A stretch of DNA of 64,000 bases, taken from NCBI GenBank assembly GCA_047947185.1, contig CP170502.1, positions 2,542,001 to 2,606,000 on the forward strand, written 5' to 3'. The notes under the pieces were generated by a model. The model saw nothing but the letters and a program-made list of their open reading frames with translations, made no database searches and was not told the origin of the DNA. Positions 1 to 9,658 of this stretch are shown piece by piece (within the stretch, counting starts at the first letter, position 1; each line of letters starts with the position of its first letter). A program made the position numbers and the translations under genes. This stretch comes from JANQJA01 sp047947185 (lineage in GTDB: Bacteria; Pseudomonadota; Gammaproteobacteria; Pseudomonadales; Azotimanducaceae).

Positions 1-3000
1 CGCAGACAAGGTCACCTGCCTGTTCCATCACGAAGGTCACCGGTTCCTGGGGCGTTGGTACATCATTGACCGGCTGAACCAGTACAGTGACAGTCGCGCA
101 ACGGACATCCGCAGGTGGCGTAAATGGCGCTTCCGCACCAGGTTGATCATCCTGGATACAGTAGGTGAATGAATCTTCACCGTGGAAGTTCTCCGCTGGC
201 TTGTAGATGATCTGGGTATTGCCAAGCCCGGATCCGTCAACGGTGGTATCCGCTGTTTCATTGTCCTGGCAGCCTGCATCCGCACAGGACACCTCACCAT
301 TGGCAATCGTCTGCAGGTCACCTGTATCCAGCGGGTCCGCCTGCCGGGTCGATGATCGATATCGGTGGATCGACCCACTGTCATCGACAAACTCCTGCCC
401 CGCCAGAATCACTTTGAGCGGTGGATCACCCTGATAGTCGTTGAGCGTTGGGTTAAAGATGATCGGATCACTGTCTTCGTCAATGATAAGCTCCGGAAAA
501 TCACTGTAGTGATCATCAGCGGCAGTCGGCGTGTCATCGCCAATTGCATTCACCGTGATCCTGAAACTGTCCTCGTCAAACAGCGGGATAGCAGCGGCCG
601 GGGCTTCCGGTGGACGCCCGAGGTCGGTACCGCGTACTGTTACATCAACTTCACCATGCGCATCCGCTTCAAGCTGCAGTGACACCGAAGCGTTGGTTGT
701 GGTGTAAGTGATCGTGCGTTGACCCGCGGCCGGAACACCATTCAGAACAACCGCACCCGCGAGATTGCTCTCGTCAATAACCCCCGTGGGTACAAACGTA
801 TTGGGCCGGTCAACCAGGGTCACCGTAAACGTCAACTGGTCATCCGAGGGATCGCTGTCCGTCAGGTCTGCATCGGTAAAGGTACCGGCCAGATCGAGCA
901 CAATATCACCCGAATCTTCATCAACATTCCTGTCGCCGAAACTGCCGGCGAGGGGCGCATCGTTGACGGAATTCACCGTTACGGTAAACACCAGGTCAAC
1001 AAACGCATTCGGGCCGGGCAAAGCGGTATCCTGCGCCCGAATGGTCAATGTCGCTGCGCCATGCTCATGCGCCGGCGACCAGAGTTCCAGGTCGTTCCCG
1101 GTAATGTTAGTGCTGATGAGCGCCGGGTCAGTGTTGTTGTTAACAGTGAACACCAGGGAATCATTGTCGTCGCCGGTGCTGCCATCCAGCAGGCCATCAG
1201 CATCAATGTCCAGGTCAATGAACATCTGGCTCAACACGATGGTACGACGAGACGCTGCCGTGTACTGATCTTCATTGTGACTGATACCATCAGCCGCCAG
1301 TGTGCTTCCCGCAGCGGTCAGGGCAGGGTCATTATCGTTCTGGGGTGTAATGGTGATATTGATGTTCGCCGTATTGAAGAGCCCGGCGCCATCAGAAACC
1401 TGGTAGGAAACCGTCGCGCTGAATTCCTCCACCGTAATGTCGGAGGTTGCAACAAAAGATGCAGAACCGTCACTGTTCAGCGTCAGTGTACCCACGGTCT
1501 TGCCACCACTTATCACCGCATAGGCAGCCCCCACGTTGGCCGGATTGCCATCAACCTCACTGACGCTCAGCGTCTGCGCAGGAAGATCTGCGTCCGAATC
1601 GTTGGTCAGAACGTTGAAGGCAATAGTTGCCAGTTCGTCGACCGTCACGTTGTCTTCTACCGCAACCGGAGCATTGTCATTCAACGGGTTAATGGTGATA
1701 TCCACACTTGCCGTGTCATCCAGGTTGGGAGATCCGTTGTCAGTGACTGTGGCTGTCAGGTTAAACACTGAAATAGATTCCCGATCCAGTTGGGAAACAT
1801 CCGCAACCGTAATCTGGCCCGTACCATCGATGGCAAAAGCCGTGCCGGTCAGCTGGTAGGTCAGCGTTTCCGTGACCTCCGTGTTGGTTGCGACCAGCGT
1901 GCCCACCACACTGCCGTTGGTGGCATTTTCATCAATCGCAAACGCCTGGTCGTTTACTACCGGCGGATCGTTGATCTCGTTGATCGTCACATTAAGCGCC
2001 TGGGTGTCGCTTGCGGGCGCCGCCAGACCATCCGTTGCGATGGCCGTAACCGAGATAATGAAACTGCTGGAATCGTTGGCCGGAGGTGTCACCGAGAGCC
2101 CTGCCAACTGGGCGGGCGTCAGGCTCCAGCTACCACCACCGTTATCCGTCCCCGCACTGAGCGTGCCATTAACACCCGTGAGTTCAAGCGTCAGCACCTC
2201 GCTACCGTCGGTATCGACCAGTGACGATGTGATGGTCAGGGCAATTACCGTGTCTTCATCCCCGGAGGCGTCGGACACCGAGAGGTTGGGCACATCCGAC
2301 ACCGCATCAACAGTCACGCTGATCGTGTCCTGAACGGTCGCGGCAGCAGCCAGTCCATCAGTTGCAAAAACGTCAACTGTAATCACAAAATCTGCATCAC
2401 TGTGCAATTCGGGTGTCAGGGTCAGACCAGCCGCCTGGGCTGCCGTCAGGCTCCAGCTCCCGCCGCCATTGTTGGTGCCTGCACTCAGCGTGCCGACAAC
2501 ATTGGTGAGCTCATAGGTCAGCACTTCAGAACCGTCGGTATCCACCAGTGTGCCGTTCACCGTCAGCGGAATCACCGTATCTTCATTGGCAGTAACATCC
2601 GCAACAACCAGCCCGGGTGTATCGGAGACTGCATTCAACGTGACAGCAATCGTGTCTGCCGTCGTGGCTGCTGTCGCTACCCCGTCCGTCGCGACAGCGG
2701 TAACCGTAATCGTGAAGTCAACGTCACTGTGTGCAATAGGCGTCAGCACAAGTCCTGCCACGTCACCGGCGGCCAGCGTCCAACTGCCGCCGCCATTGTC
2801 AGTACCGGCATTCAGCATGCCACTGACGTTGGTCAGCTCATAAGTCAGCACCTCTGAACCATCAGTATCGACAAGACTGCCTGCAATTGTCAGTGGTAAC
2901 GCAACGTCTTCATCAGCGGAAACTGCGCCGGTCACCGTCAGCCCCGGGGCATCCGAAACGGCGTCTATGGTCACTGTGATGGTGTCGCTGTTGACGGCCG

Positions 3001-6000
3001 GTGCCGCAACGCCGTCGGTCGCAATGGCGTCAACCACAATGACAAAGTCGGCATCACTGTGGGTAATGGGTGTCAGTGTCAGGCCACTGACATCTGAAGC
3101 ACTCAATGACCAGCTACCGCCACCGTTATCTGTACCCGCACTCAGCGTACCGGAAACGTTGCTGAGTTCGTAGGTAAGCACCTCTGATGTATCGGTATCA
3201 ACCAGACTTCCGGAAATCGAAATCGGTATGACTGTATCTTCATCGGCAGTGACATCCGCAACAACAAGTCCTGGTGTGTCTGAAACCGGATCAACGGTGA
3301 CGTTGATGACCTGGGCCGTATCAGCGGTGTCACTGTTTGCGCCTTCGGTGGCCGTCGCGGTGACGGTAATCGCAAAATCTGCATCGCTGTTGGGCGCGCC
3401 GACAACCGTAATTGCACTCAGCGTCCAGGCGGACACATCAATGGGGCTGGTAGAGGATGAACTGTTGACACCATCCGATATTTCAGCGCCTGAGGGCAGG
3501 CCGCTGATAGTCACAGACAGTGTTTCACTGGCGTCTGTATCAACCAGCGCGGTAACAATCCCCAGACCTGCCGCAACGTCCTCGTTGGTCGTGATCGCGT
3601 TGTTCACCGCGAGTGAGGGCGCGTCCGCAACCGCCGTTATCGTAATGGTGAAAGTCTGCACCCCACTCTGGTCCACTCCGCCATTGGTCGTACCACCGTC
3701 GTCAGAAAGATAGACACTTACCGTTGCCGCTCCACTGGCGTTGGCAGCGGGCGTGTAGGTCAGTTGTCCCGCTGCATCAATGGCTGGCTGAACGCTGAAC
3801 AGTGAGTTCAGGTCGTTGGTTACTGTATAGGACAGCACCTGGCCAGCTTCATCCAGCGGGCCAGGCGAGCCGTCTGCAATAAAACCGGGTACCGTCTGGG
3901 CAACCGCATCCTCAAGGAGCGGTCCCTGGTCAGCACCAACAGTAAACGTCGGCACATCATTGACCGCAGTCGCGTCCACGGTACCGTTACCGATCTGCGG
4001 ATTGACGATACCGTCGTTGGCGTTGATCGTGTAGGTCGCAATGTCACTGCCATTGGTATTGGTTGTTGTGGTGTAGGTGATATTGCTGGCCGTCGACAGG
4101 TAACTGTTCAGATCTGCCAGGCTGCCGCTGAGGGTGATCGAGGCAGTGCCCGCACCTGATTCAGTTACACCTGCACCTATACCAGCACCGTCGGCCAGCG
4201 ACGTGAAGGTACCCGCTGAAACGGCAACGGTCAGCGTAATCGCATCACCATCCACATCAGCGACCGAAAAACCTGACAGGTCAAAGTTGCTTTCCACATC
4301 CTCAATGACAACAACATCTGCCGGTGCACCTGATCCCGTCGGCGCGTCGTTTACCGGAACGCTGTCAACCGTACCACTGCCAACCTGCGGGTTTACACTG
4401 CCGTCGTTGGCGTTGATCGTATAGGTGGCGACATCGGGTCCAAGCGCATTGAGGACAGTTGTATAAGTGATATTGGCCGCCGTACCCATATAGCTCGTGA
4501 TATCCGCGGCAGCGCCAATGAGGGTTACCGTGGCCGTACCCGCACCCGACTCAACCACGCCGGCACCAATCCCTGCACCATCCGCCAGGGTAGTGAAAGT
4601 GCCTGCCGAGACACTGATGGTGACAGTCAGCGTGTCTCCGTCAACATCAGCGACCGAAAAAGCCGTCAGGTCGAAGTCAGATTCCGCGTCTTCTGTCACT
4701 ACAACATCAGCCGGCGCTCCGCTGCCTGAGGGGGCGTCGTTGACTGGTGTGCTGTCAATAGTGCCGCTTCCTACTACCGGGTTCAGGGCGCCGTCGCTTG
4801 CTGTCATCGAATAGGTCGCAACATCAGGGCCACTCGCGTCCAGTACAGTTGTATAGGTAATGTTGGACGCAGTTGCGAGGTAAGTATTGATATCCCCCGC
4901 CGCGCCGACGAGGGTCACGGTGCTCGTGCCCGCACCTGACTCGGTAACACCCGCACCAATACCCGCACCATCCGCCAGGCTGGTAAAGGTGCCCGCGGTT
5001 ACCGCTATCGTCAGTGTCAGCGGGTCGTTATCCACATCCGCTACCGAAAAGGCCGACAGGTCAAAGTTGCTTTCCGCATCTTCCGTCACCACCACGTCAG
5101 CCGGCGCGCCGGACCCCGTAGGCGCGTCGTTGACTGCGGTACTGTCTACCGTACCGCTACCGACAACCGGATTGGTCGTGCCGTCATTGGCATTAATGGT
5201 ATAGGTCGCTATATCAGCACCGGCTGCATTCAGCGCGGTTGTATAGGTAATGTTGGAGGAGGTGCCCAGGTAGCTTGTGATGTCGGCTGCTGAACCCACC
5301 AGAGTGACCGTGCCTGTACCCGCACCCGATTCGGTAACACCCGCTCCCACGCCTGCACCGTCCGCCAGGGTAGTGAAACTGCCGCCTGTCACATCAATGG
5401 TCAGCGTCACCGTTTCACCATCAACTTCCGCAACGCTGAATGCAGAGAGGTCAAAGTCGCTTTCAACATCTTCGGTGACCACAACGTCTGCTGGTGCACC
5501 ACTGCCTGTAGGCACGTCATCCACGGCGGTAATATCCACAGTGCCACTGCCAACCAACGGATTAACTGCACCATCATTGGCATTGATGGAATAGGTGGCG
5601 GAATCTGCCCCATTGGCATTCAACACAGAGGTGTAGGTGATGTTGGAGGCTGTTGCCAGGTAGGTATTGATATCCCCTGCCGCGCCGACGAGGGTCACGG
5701 TGCTCGTGCCCGCACCTGACTCGGTAACACCCGCACCAATACCCGCACCATCCGCCAGGCTGGTAAAGGTGCCCGCGGTTACCGCTATCGTCAGTGTCAG
5801 CGGGTCGTTATCCACATCCGCTACCGAAAAGGCCGACAGGTCAAAGTTGCTTTCCGCATCTTCCGTCACCACCACGTCAGCCGGCGCGCCGGACCCCGTA
5901 GGCGCGTCGTTGACTGCGGTACTGTCTACCGTGCCACTACCAACAACAGGATTGGTGGTACCGTCATTGGCCCTAATCGTATAGGTCGCAACATCAGCAC

Positions 6001-7915
6001 CTGCCGCGTTCAGCGCTGTGGTATAGGTAATGTTGGAGGACGTGCCCAGGTAGCTTTTAATGTCTGCTGCTGAACCCACCAGGGTAACCGTACCTGTACC
6101 CGCACCCGACTCGGTGACACCCGCACCCACACCTGCACCGTCCGCCAGGGTTGTGAAACTGCCACCCGTCACATCAATGGTCAGCGTCACCGTTTCACCA
6201 TCAACTTCCGCAACGCTGAATGCAGAGAGGTCAAAGTCGCTTTCAACATCTTCGGTGACCACAATGTCTGCTGGCGCACCGCTGCCGGTGGGTGCGTCAT
6301 CCACTGCGGTAATGTCGACGGTGCCACTGCCAACCAACGGATTGACTGAACCATCATTGGCATTGATGGTGTAGATGGCGGCATCTGCCCCGTTGGCGTT
6401 CAGGACCGAGGTGTAGGTAACGTTGGAAGCCGTCGCGAGGTAAGTATTGATATCCCCCGACGCCCCCACCAGGGTCACGGTGCTCGTGCCCGCTCCTGAC
6501 TCGGTAACACCCGAACCAATGCCCGCACCATCAGCCAGGCTGGTGAAAGTTCCCGCTGAAACCGTAATCGTCAGCGTCAACGGATCATTTTCCACGTCCG
6601 CGACAGAAAAGGCTGACAGGTCAAAGTTGCTTTCCGCGTCTTCCGTCACCACAACGTCAGTCGGTGCACCGGACCCCGTAGGCGCGTCATTCACCGGGTC
6701 GACTGTAATGTTGACCGTTTCAGCGTCAATCCCGGCTGGCCCGAACCCGGTATTACCGCCATCATTTACGGTCACTGTCAAAACATCTGGACCGTTGTAG
6801 TTCAGGTTGCTGGTATAGGTCAGCGACGCCAGAGTGGTATTGATATCTGCAAGCGTGCCACTCAGTGTGAAGTCAGCGCTGTCATTGGCGCCCATGCTGA
6901 AGGTGGCAGCACCCGCCAAAGCCACGTTAAGCGTACCCTTGGAAACCTGGGCACGGGCCGTGATATTGCCACTGTTCGAGTCAACGTCATCTGCGCTGAC
7001 GGAAGCGATCAAGGTCGCAACATCCTCGTCAATGCTCTGGGCCCCGGGGACGGTCACGACCGGGGCATCGTTTGCACCCAACGGAACGCTGATCTTGAAG
7101 GTGTCGGCGAAGCTGTCCACACCCCCACGGTCTGTGCCGCCATTATCTTTCAGCGTCACCGTAACCAGGATTGGGGACGAATCGTTGTAGCCATCTTTTA
7201 ACTTGTAGGTCAGATTGCCCGTTGTCGCATCAACAGCCGGCAGTGAATCGAACGCGTAGTTGTTATTTGTCGAGACGAGAAAGCTGAGTGTCTGCAGCGC
7301 CTCATTCGCCGGCCCCTTTGACATCCCGGTTGCCCAGGCGGGAACCAGCTGCGCTCCCGCACTTTCTGCCACAACCTGGTCTGGACCCTTGACAAAAGAG
7401 GGCGCGTCATTGACTGGCAGGATGGTCACAGTGACATAACCGCAGGAATCGACTTCGACATTGTCAATGGAACAGGCACCTGAGTAATTGGCTCCACCAG
7501 TAGCCGAGCGGGCGCCGTAGTAAAACTCCACCTTCGTTAAACCACCCGGACCGGAATTCAGGTCAGGCTTGGGGGTCACGGCAATGGCGTTACTGGCTCC
7601 CGGTACCAGAGACGGTGTTGGGCAGTCACCGCTGGCGCCCGAGTTATTGGCAACCGGCCCCGCGCTCAGGAGTGCAATGTTGGCCACCGTTGCGATGTTC
7701 CCGTTAGGCAAGTTGACCGGCAGATCAATGGCACCGAGACCATCCGTATCATTGTTGAGGATACAGAGAACGTTGAGTCCGGAATCCTCATTAATGGAAT
7801 AGTCATCGTCCCGCGCGAGCGGATTTGCAGCCAATGCAGGTAAGGACGCAAGGACAAAAATGGTGCCCGCAGCAATCGCGTAACAACGCTTGAAGACTAC
7901 ACTGCCAATGGACAT
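1..7915 (-). CDS. Giant secreted cadherin/Ig-like tandem-repeat protein (3' end outside window)
   Basis: One reading frame stays open on the minus strand from an ATG at 7915 to the left edge, about 2,638 codons. The start is 2 bp after the pilX stop, and an AAGAGG Shine-Dalgarno overlaps that stop. The N-terminus has a signal peptide (KRCYAIAAGTIFVLASLPALAA), followed by an acidic segment (ARDDDYSINEDSGLNV) typical of cadherin-like/Big_9 domains. The rest is a chain of beta-sandwich repeats, with VNDAP linkers, TDGSEVLTYEL and ESGAGTSTVTLVGA motifs, and many Asp/Asn residues suited to calcium binding. Three repeat classes are visible: 390-bp units (about 3958-6688), 327-330-bp units (about 2020-3300) and more diverged units nearer position 1. 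The gene follows fimT-pilV-pilW-pilX where pilY1 is expected. No PilC/PilY1 beta-propeller or VWA is seen in the visible part, but the C-terminus is missing. It is probably a large surface or pilus-associated adhesin; the role is inferred. Confidence 0.85.
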   Translation of the reverse strand, partial: MSIGSVVFKRCYAIAAGTIFVLASLPALAANPLARDDDYSINEDSGLNVLCILNNDTDGLGAIDLPVNLPNGNIATVANIALLSAGPVANNSGASGDCPTPSLVPGASNAIAVTPKPDLNSGPGGLTKVEFYYGARSATGGANYSGACSIDNVEVDSCGYVTVTILPVNDAPSFVKGPDQVVAESAGAQLVPAWATGMSKGPANEALQTLSFLVSTNNNYAFDSLPAVDATTGNLTYKLKDGYNDSSPILVTVTLKDNGGTDRGGVDSFADTFKISVPLGANDAPVVTVPGAQSIDEDVATLIASVSADDVDSNSGNITARAQVSKGTLNVALAGAATFSMGANDSADFTLSGTLADINTTLASLTYTSNLNYNGPDVLTVTVNDGGNTGFGPAGIDAETVNITVDPVNDAPTGSGAPTDVVVTEDAESNFDLSAFSVADVENDPLTLTITVSAGTFTSLADGAGIGSGVTESGAGTSTVTLVGASGDINTYLATASNVTYTSVLNANGADAAIYTINANDGSVNPLVGSGTVDITAVDDAPTGSGAPADIVVTEDVESDFDLSAFSVAEVDGETVTLTIDVTGGSFTTLADGAGVGAGVTESGAGTGTVTLVGSAADIKSYLGTSSNITYTTALNAAGADVATYTIRANDGTTNPVVGSGTVDSTAVNDAPTGSGAPADVVVTEDAESNFDLSAFSVADVDNDPLTLTIAVTAGTFTSLADGAGIGAGVTESGAGTSTVTLVGAAGDINTYLATASNITYTSVLNANGADSATYSINANDGAVNPLVGSGTVDITAVDDVPTGSGAPADVVVTEDVESDFDLSAFSVAEVDGETVTLTIDVTGGSFTTLADGAGVGAGVTESGAGTGTVTLVGSAADITSYLGTSSNITYTTALNAAGADIATYTINANDGTTNPVVGSGTVDSTAVNDAPTGSGAPADVVVTEDAESNFDLSAFSVADVDNDPLTLTIAVTAGTFTSLADGAGIGAGVTESGAGTSTVTLVGAAGDINTYLATASNITYTTVLDASGPDVATYSMTASDGALNPVVGSGTIDSTPVNDAPSGSGAPADVVVTEDAESDFDLTAFSVADVDGDTLTVTISVSAGTFTTLADGAGIGAGVVESGAGTATVTLIGAAADITSYMGTAANITYTTVLNALGPDVATYTINANDGSVNPQVGSGTVDSVPVNDAPTGSGAPADVVVIEDVESNFDLSGFSVADVDGDAITLTVAVSAGTFTSLADGAGIGAGVTESGAGTASITLSGSLADLNSYLSTASNITYTTTTNTNGSDIATYTINANDGIVNPQIGNGTVDATAVNDVPTFTVGADQGPLLEDAVAQTVPGFIADGSPGPLDEAGQVLSYTVTNDLNSLFSVQPAIDAAGQLTYTPAANASGAATVSVYLSDDGGTTNGGVDQSGVQTFTITITAVADAPSLAVNNAITTNEDVAAGLGIVTALVDTDASETLSVTISGLPSGAEISDGVNSSSSTSPIDVSAWTLSAITVVGAPNSDADFAITVTATATEGANSDTADTAQVINVTVDPVSDTPGLVVADVTADEDTVIPISISGSLVDTDTSEVLTYELSNVSGTLSAGTDNGGGSWSLSASDVSGLTLTPITHSDADFVIVVDAIATDGVAAPAVNSDTITVTIDAVSDAPGLTVTGAVSADEDVALPLTIAGSLVDTDGSEVLTYELTNVSGMLNAGTDNGGGSWTLAAGDVAGLVLTPIAHSDVDFTITVTAVATDGVATAATTADTIAVTLNAVSDTPGLVVADVTANEDTVIPLTVNGTLVDTDGSEVLTYELTNVVGTLSAGTNNGGGSWSLTAAQAAGLTLTPELHSDADFVITVDVFATDGLAAAATVQDTISVTVDAVSDVPNLSVSDASGDEDTVIALTITSSLVDTDGSEVLTLELTGVNGTLSAGTDNGGGSWSLTPAQLAGLSVTPPANDSSSFIISVTAIATDGLAAPASDTQALNVTINEINDPPVVNDQAFAIDENATNGSVVGTLVATNTEVTETLTYQLTGTAFAIDGTGQITVADVSQLDRESISVFNLTATVTDNGSPNLDDTASVDITINPLNDNAPVAVEDNVTVDELATIAFNVLTNDSDADLPAQTLSVSEVDGNPANVGAAYAVISGGKTVGTLTLNSDGSASFVATSDITVEEFSATVSYQVSDGAGLFNTANINITITPQNDNDPALTAAGSTLAADGISHNEDQYTAASRRTIVLSQMFIDLDIDADGLLDGSTGDDNDSLVFTVNNNTDPALISTNITGNDLELWSPAHEHGAATLTIRAQDTALPGPNAFVDLVFTVTVNSVNDAPLAGSFGDRNVDEDSGDIVLDLAGTFTDADLTDSDPSDDQLTFTVTLVDRPNTFVPTGVIDESNLAGAVVLNGVPAAGQRTITYTTTNASVSLQLEADAHGEVDVTVRGTDLGRPPEAPAAAIPLFDEDSFRITVNAIGDDTPTAADDHYSDFPELIIDEDSDPIIFNPTLNDYQGDPPLKVILAGQEFVDDSGSIHRYRSSTRQADPLDTGDLQTIANGEVSCADAGCQDNETADTTVDGSGLGNTQIIYKPAENFHGEDSFTYCIQDDQPGAEAPFTPPADVRCATVTVLVQPVNDVPTPQEPVTFVMEQAGDLVC
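2020..3300 (-). repeat. Four 327-330-bp coding repeats
   Basis: A second repeat class inside the giant gene. The segment encoding NAGTDNGGGSW-like residues recurs at 2134, 2461, 2788 and 3118, giving spacings of 327, 327 and 330 bp (109-110 codons). Each unit carries LVDTDGSEVLTYEL, a Trp-containing strand, and an IAVTLNAVSDTPGL-like linker. These units are more diverged at the DNA level than the 390-bp class. Confidence 0.8.
3958..6688 (-). repeat. Seven 390-bp coding repeats with alternating 780-bp super-period
   Basis: Seven tandem units of exactly 390 bp (130 codons) lie within the giant gene, at equivalent positions near 4107, 4497, 4887, 5277, 5667, 6057 and 6447. Neighbouring units are diverged but alternate units are nearly the same. 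Bases 4899-5152 and 5679-5932 are identical over 254 bp, and 5401-5484 matches 6181-6264. This A-B-A-B pattern suggests a recent duplication of a two-unit block or gene conversion. Each unit encodes GSGAPADVVVTED-type starts and LVGSGTVDITAV-type ends. Confidence 0.9.
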
Positions 7916-7917
7916 TG

Positions 7918-8502
7918 CTAGAACCTCTTGCCGTAAGTGGTCTGGATCATCACGTGCGCGGTATTGGAACCACCCGTGCCCAGTGAGGTAATCCGGAATA
8001 TCTGTGTTCTACCAGTACCCGTATCCTGCCCGATATTATCGAGATTCAAACGATCCTGGTCTGACACGACTGTCTTGACGTGCTCAATGATGTACTTGGG
8101 TTGGGTACAAACGCCGGGAACCGGAGAATCGGCAATCATCACGCCCGTGGGTACCGAGACGTCATCGCAGGCCTGATCCCTGACCCAGTCGACATCCTGC
8201 CAGTTGGGTACCTCGTCAAAGTCGGCGTCGAAGTAGAGGCCAAGGTCTTCCGCATTTGCAGCCTCAAACGGCAACAGCGAATTGAAGGTGTCTTCGATGT
8301 AATCTTCAGCGTCTCGCACGGCACTCTCCGCCGCCTGGAACGCCAGATTGTTGTCCAGGGCATTTCGGGACATACGTTCCTGCAGTGCCGTTGTCTGAAC
8401 GGAAGATATCCCCAGCATCGTCAGGATCAGCAGCATCACCAGGCTGATAAACAGCGTGATGCCCTGCTGGTTTTTCCTTTGTTTGAAAAATGCCCTGCTC
8501 AT
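7918..8502 (-). CDS. pilX: Type IV pilus minor pilin assembly protein PilX
   Basis: A 194-residue protein with the PilX N-terminal pattern. A short basic leader (about residues 1-15, ending QQG) is followed by a hydrophobic helix (ITLFISLVMLLILTMLGISS), then TTALQERMSRN and a LAFQAAESAVRDAE segment. PilX and the other minor pilins prime pilus assembly in the inner membrane and are cleaved after the Gly by prepilin peptidase. The ATG at 8502 is preferred over the in-frame TTG at 8505. It lies 10 bp downstream of pilW and 2 bp upstream of the giant repeat gene, so the genes are very probably co-transcribed. Confidence 0.9.
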   Translation of the reverse strand: MSRAFFKQRKNQQGITLFISLVMLLILTMLGISSVQTTALQERMSRNALDNNLAFQAAESAVRDAEDYIEDTFNSLLPFEAANAEDLGLYFDADFDEVPNWQDVDWVRDQACDDVSVPTGVMIADSPVPGVCTQPKYIIEHVKTVVSDQDRLNLDNIGQDTGTGRTQIFRITSLGTGGSNTAHVMIQTTYGKRF

Positions 8503-8512
8503 CAAAATCTAC

Positions 8513-9658
8513 CTAATTCCTCAGTTGAAAGGTCTGCGTGAAGCTGCGACGTATCAATCCGTCGAACGTCTCACCACTGATGCAGTTCTGGATGACACAC
8601 CCGTGGGTTGGCGTTGAGGTGCCACCGATATCATCAACACTGTTCACGACCAGCGTCACCCGGATGGTCTCAACCTCGTTGAAATCGGTGACCAGGTTCG
8701 CAGGCAGGTACTGGTTGGGCACCCCGTCAAGGTCTGTATCCACGCCGTACAACACCTGCAAGTCCTCCACACCTTCAATCAGTTCGGCCGGCGCTTCTAC
8801 TCCATTCTTGCGCCACAACGACAGTGGGTTCTGGCCGGCCTCGTTAAACCCTGAACCGGGCGCAATGAAAAAGATGCTGCTTTCTATCCTTGAGACGGCC
8901 GCGTCATCCTCATAGTTATTTATCAGAGTCAGGTCGTCCGTGGTATTGGTATAGTTATCAGGGTCCCCTTCCAGGTGACCAATGGTAGTTTGACCCGCTG
9001 ATTCCGCCAGGCTGGTCACACGAAAGAGGGTTGCCTTTTCGCAGTCGTGGATCATCGCCAGGTGATCCTCACCAAAACCCAGATCAGCGATAGCGCCGGC
9101 CACAACAATGGGTTCAGTTGATGTTGGCAGGGATGCCACCAGCCGGAAATCCTCAAGCCCCATGTTACGCAGCGTCAGCACGTCAGTGCCCTGGACAATC
9201 TGGGTGATGTCAATGCCATTGCCCACGCCATCACCCCCGGCAGGGAACTCGTTGCCCGCATCAGTATTGGGCAGCATGGTAAGTGCGGGCACCCAGTTGG
9301 CACCAACCGCGTTGAAACCATGCACGCCCGAACGCATATCCATCTCGTAAGGCATGAATGCCGGGTCAATGGTCGGGTAAAGATCAGCGAGTGACGAAAA
9401 ACAGCCGGCGTAACCGGCCTGGCGGGCTGCAGAGCCAATAAAATTGAGACCAAACCGTGCTGCTTCCTGCATGCGCGACTGTCCCTGCAACAGGTTGTAG
9501 GACTCGGAGTTGGCAACAAACAGCTGGATGACACCCACGGTTACAATTGAGCCCAATGCCAGGCTGATCATCATCTCGACCAGTGAAAGGCCTTTGCTGT
9601 TTCGCTTGTTCCTGCTTGTCTTGTTCCTGCTTGTATTGTTCATGGTTTCAGGTCGCAT
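8513..9658 (-). CDS. pilW: Type IV pilus minor pilin PilW
   Basis: A 381-residue protein starting at an ATG that overlaps the pilV stop (TGATG). A 24-residue basic leader is followed by the prepilin motif KG|LSLVEMMISLALGSIVTVGV, with Glu at mature position 5. PilW-type sequence follows, with GQSRMQEAARFGLNFIGSAARQAGY near residues 50-75. A large C-terminal domain contains cysteines that could form disulfides and ends with a typical FTQTFQLRN strand. An ATG at 9643 is an alternative start with a shorter leader. Minor pilin of the priming complex; part of fimT-pilV-pilW-pilX. Confidence 0.9.
   Translation of the reverse strand: MRPETMNNTSRNKTSRNKRNSKGLSLVEMMISLALGSIVTVGVIQLFVANSESYNLLQGQSRMQEAARFGLNFIGSAARQAGYAGCFSSLADLYPTIDPAFMPYEMDMRSGVHGFNAVGANWVPALTMLPNTDAGNEFPAGGDGVGNGIDITQIVQGTDVLTLRNMGLEDFRLVASLPTSTEPIVVAGAIADLGFGEDHLAMIHDCEKATLFRVTSLAESAGQTTIGHLEGDPDNYTNTTDDLTLINNYEDDAAVSRIESSIFFIAPGSGFNEAGQNPLSLWRKNGVEAPAELIEGVEDLQVLYGVDTDLDGVPNQYLPANLVTDFNEVETIRVTLVVNSVDDIGGTSTPTHGCVIQNCISGETFDGLIRRSFTQTFQLRN

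Noticed and set aside
719..1771. 350-residue plus-strand frame and many similar frames across 1-7400
   Set aside because: They are antisense shadows of the giant repeat gene; their repeated start positions every 390 bp simply mirror the repeats, and the sequences are low in recognisable features.
4100..6700. CRISPR-like regular repetition
   Set aside because: The period is 390 bp and in frame within a coding gene; there are no short repeats with unique spacers.
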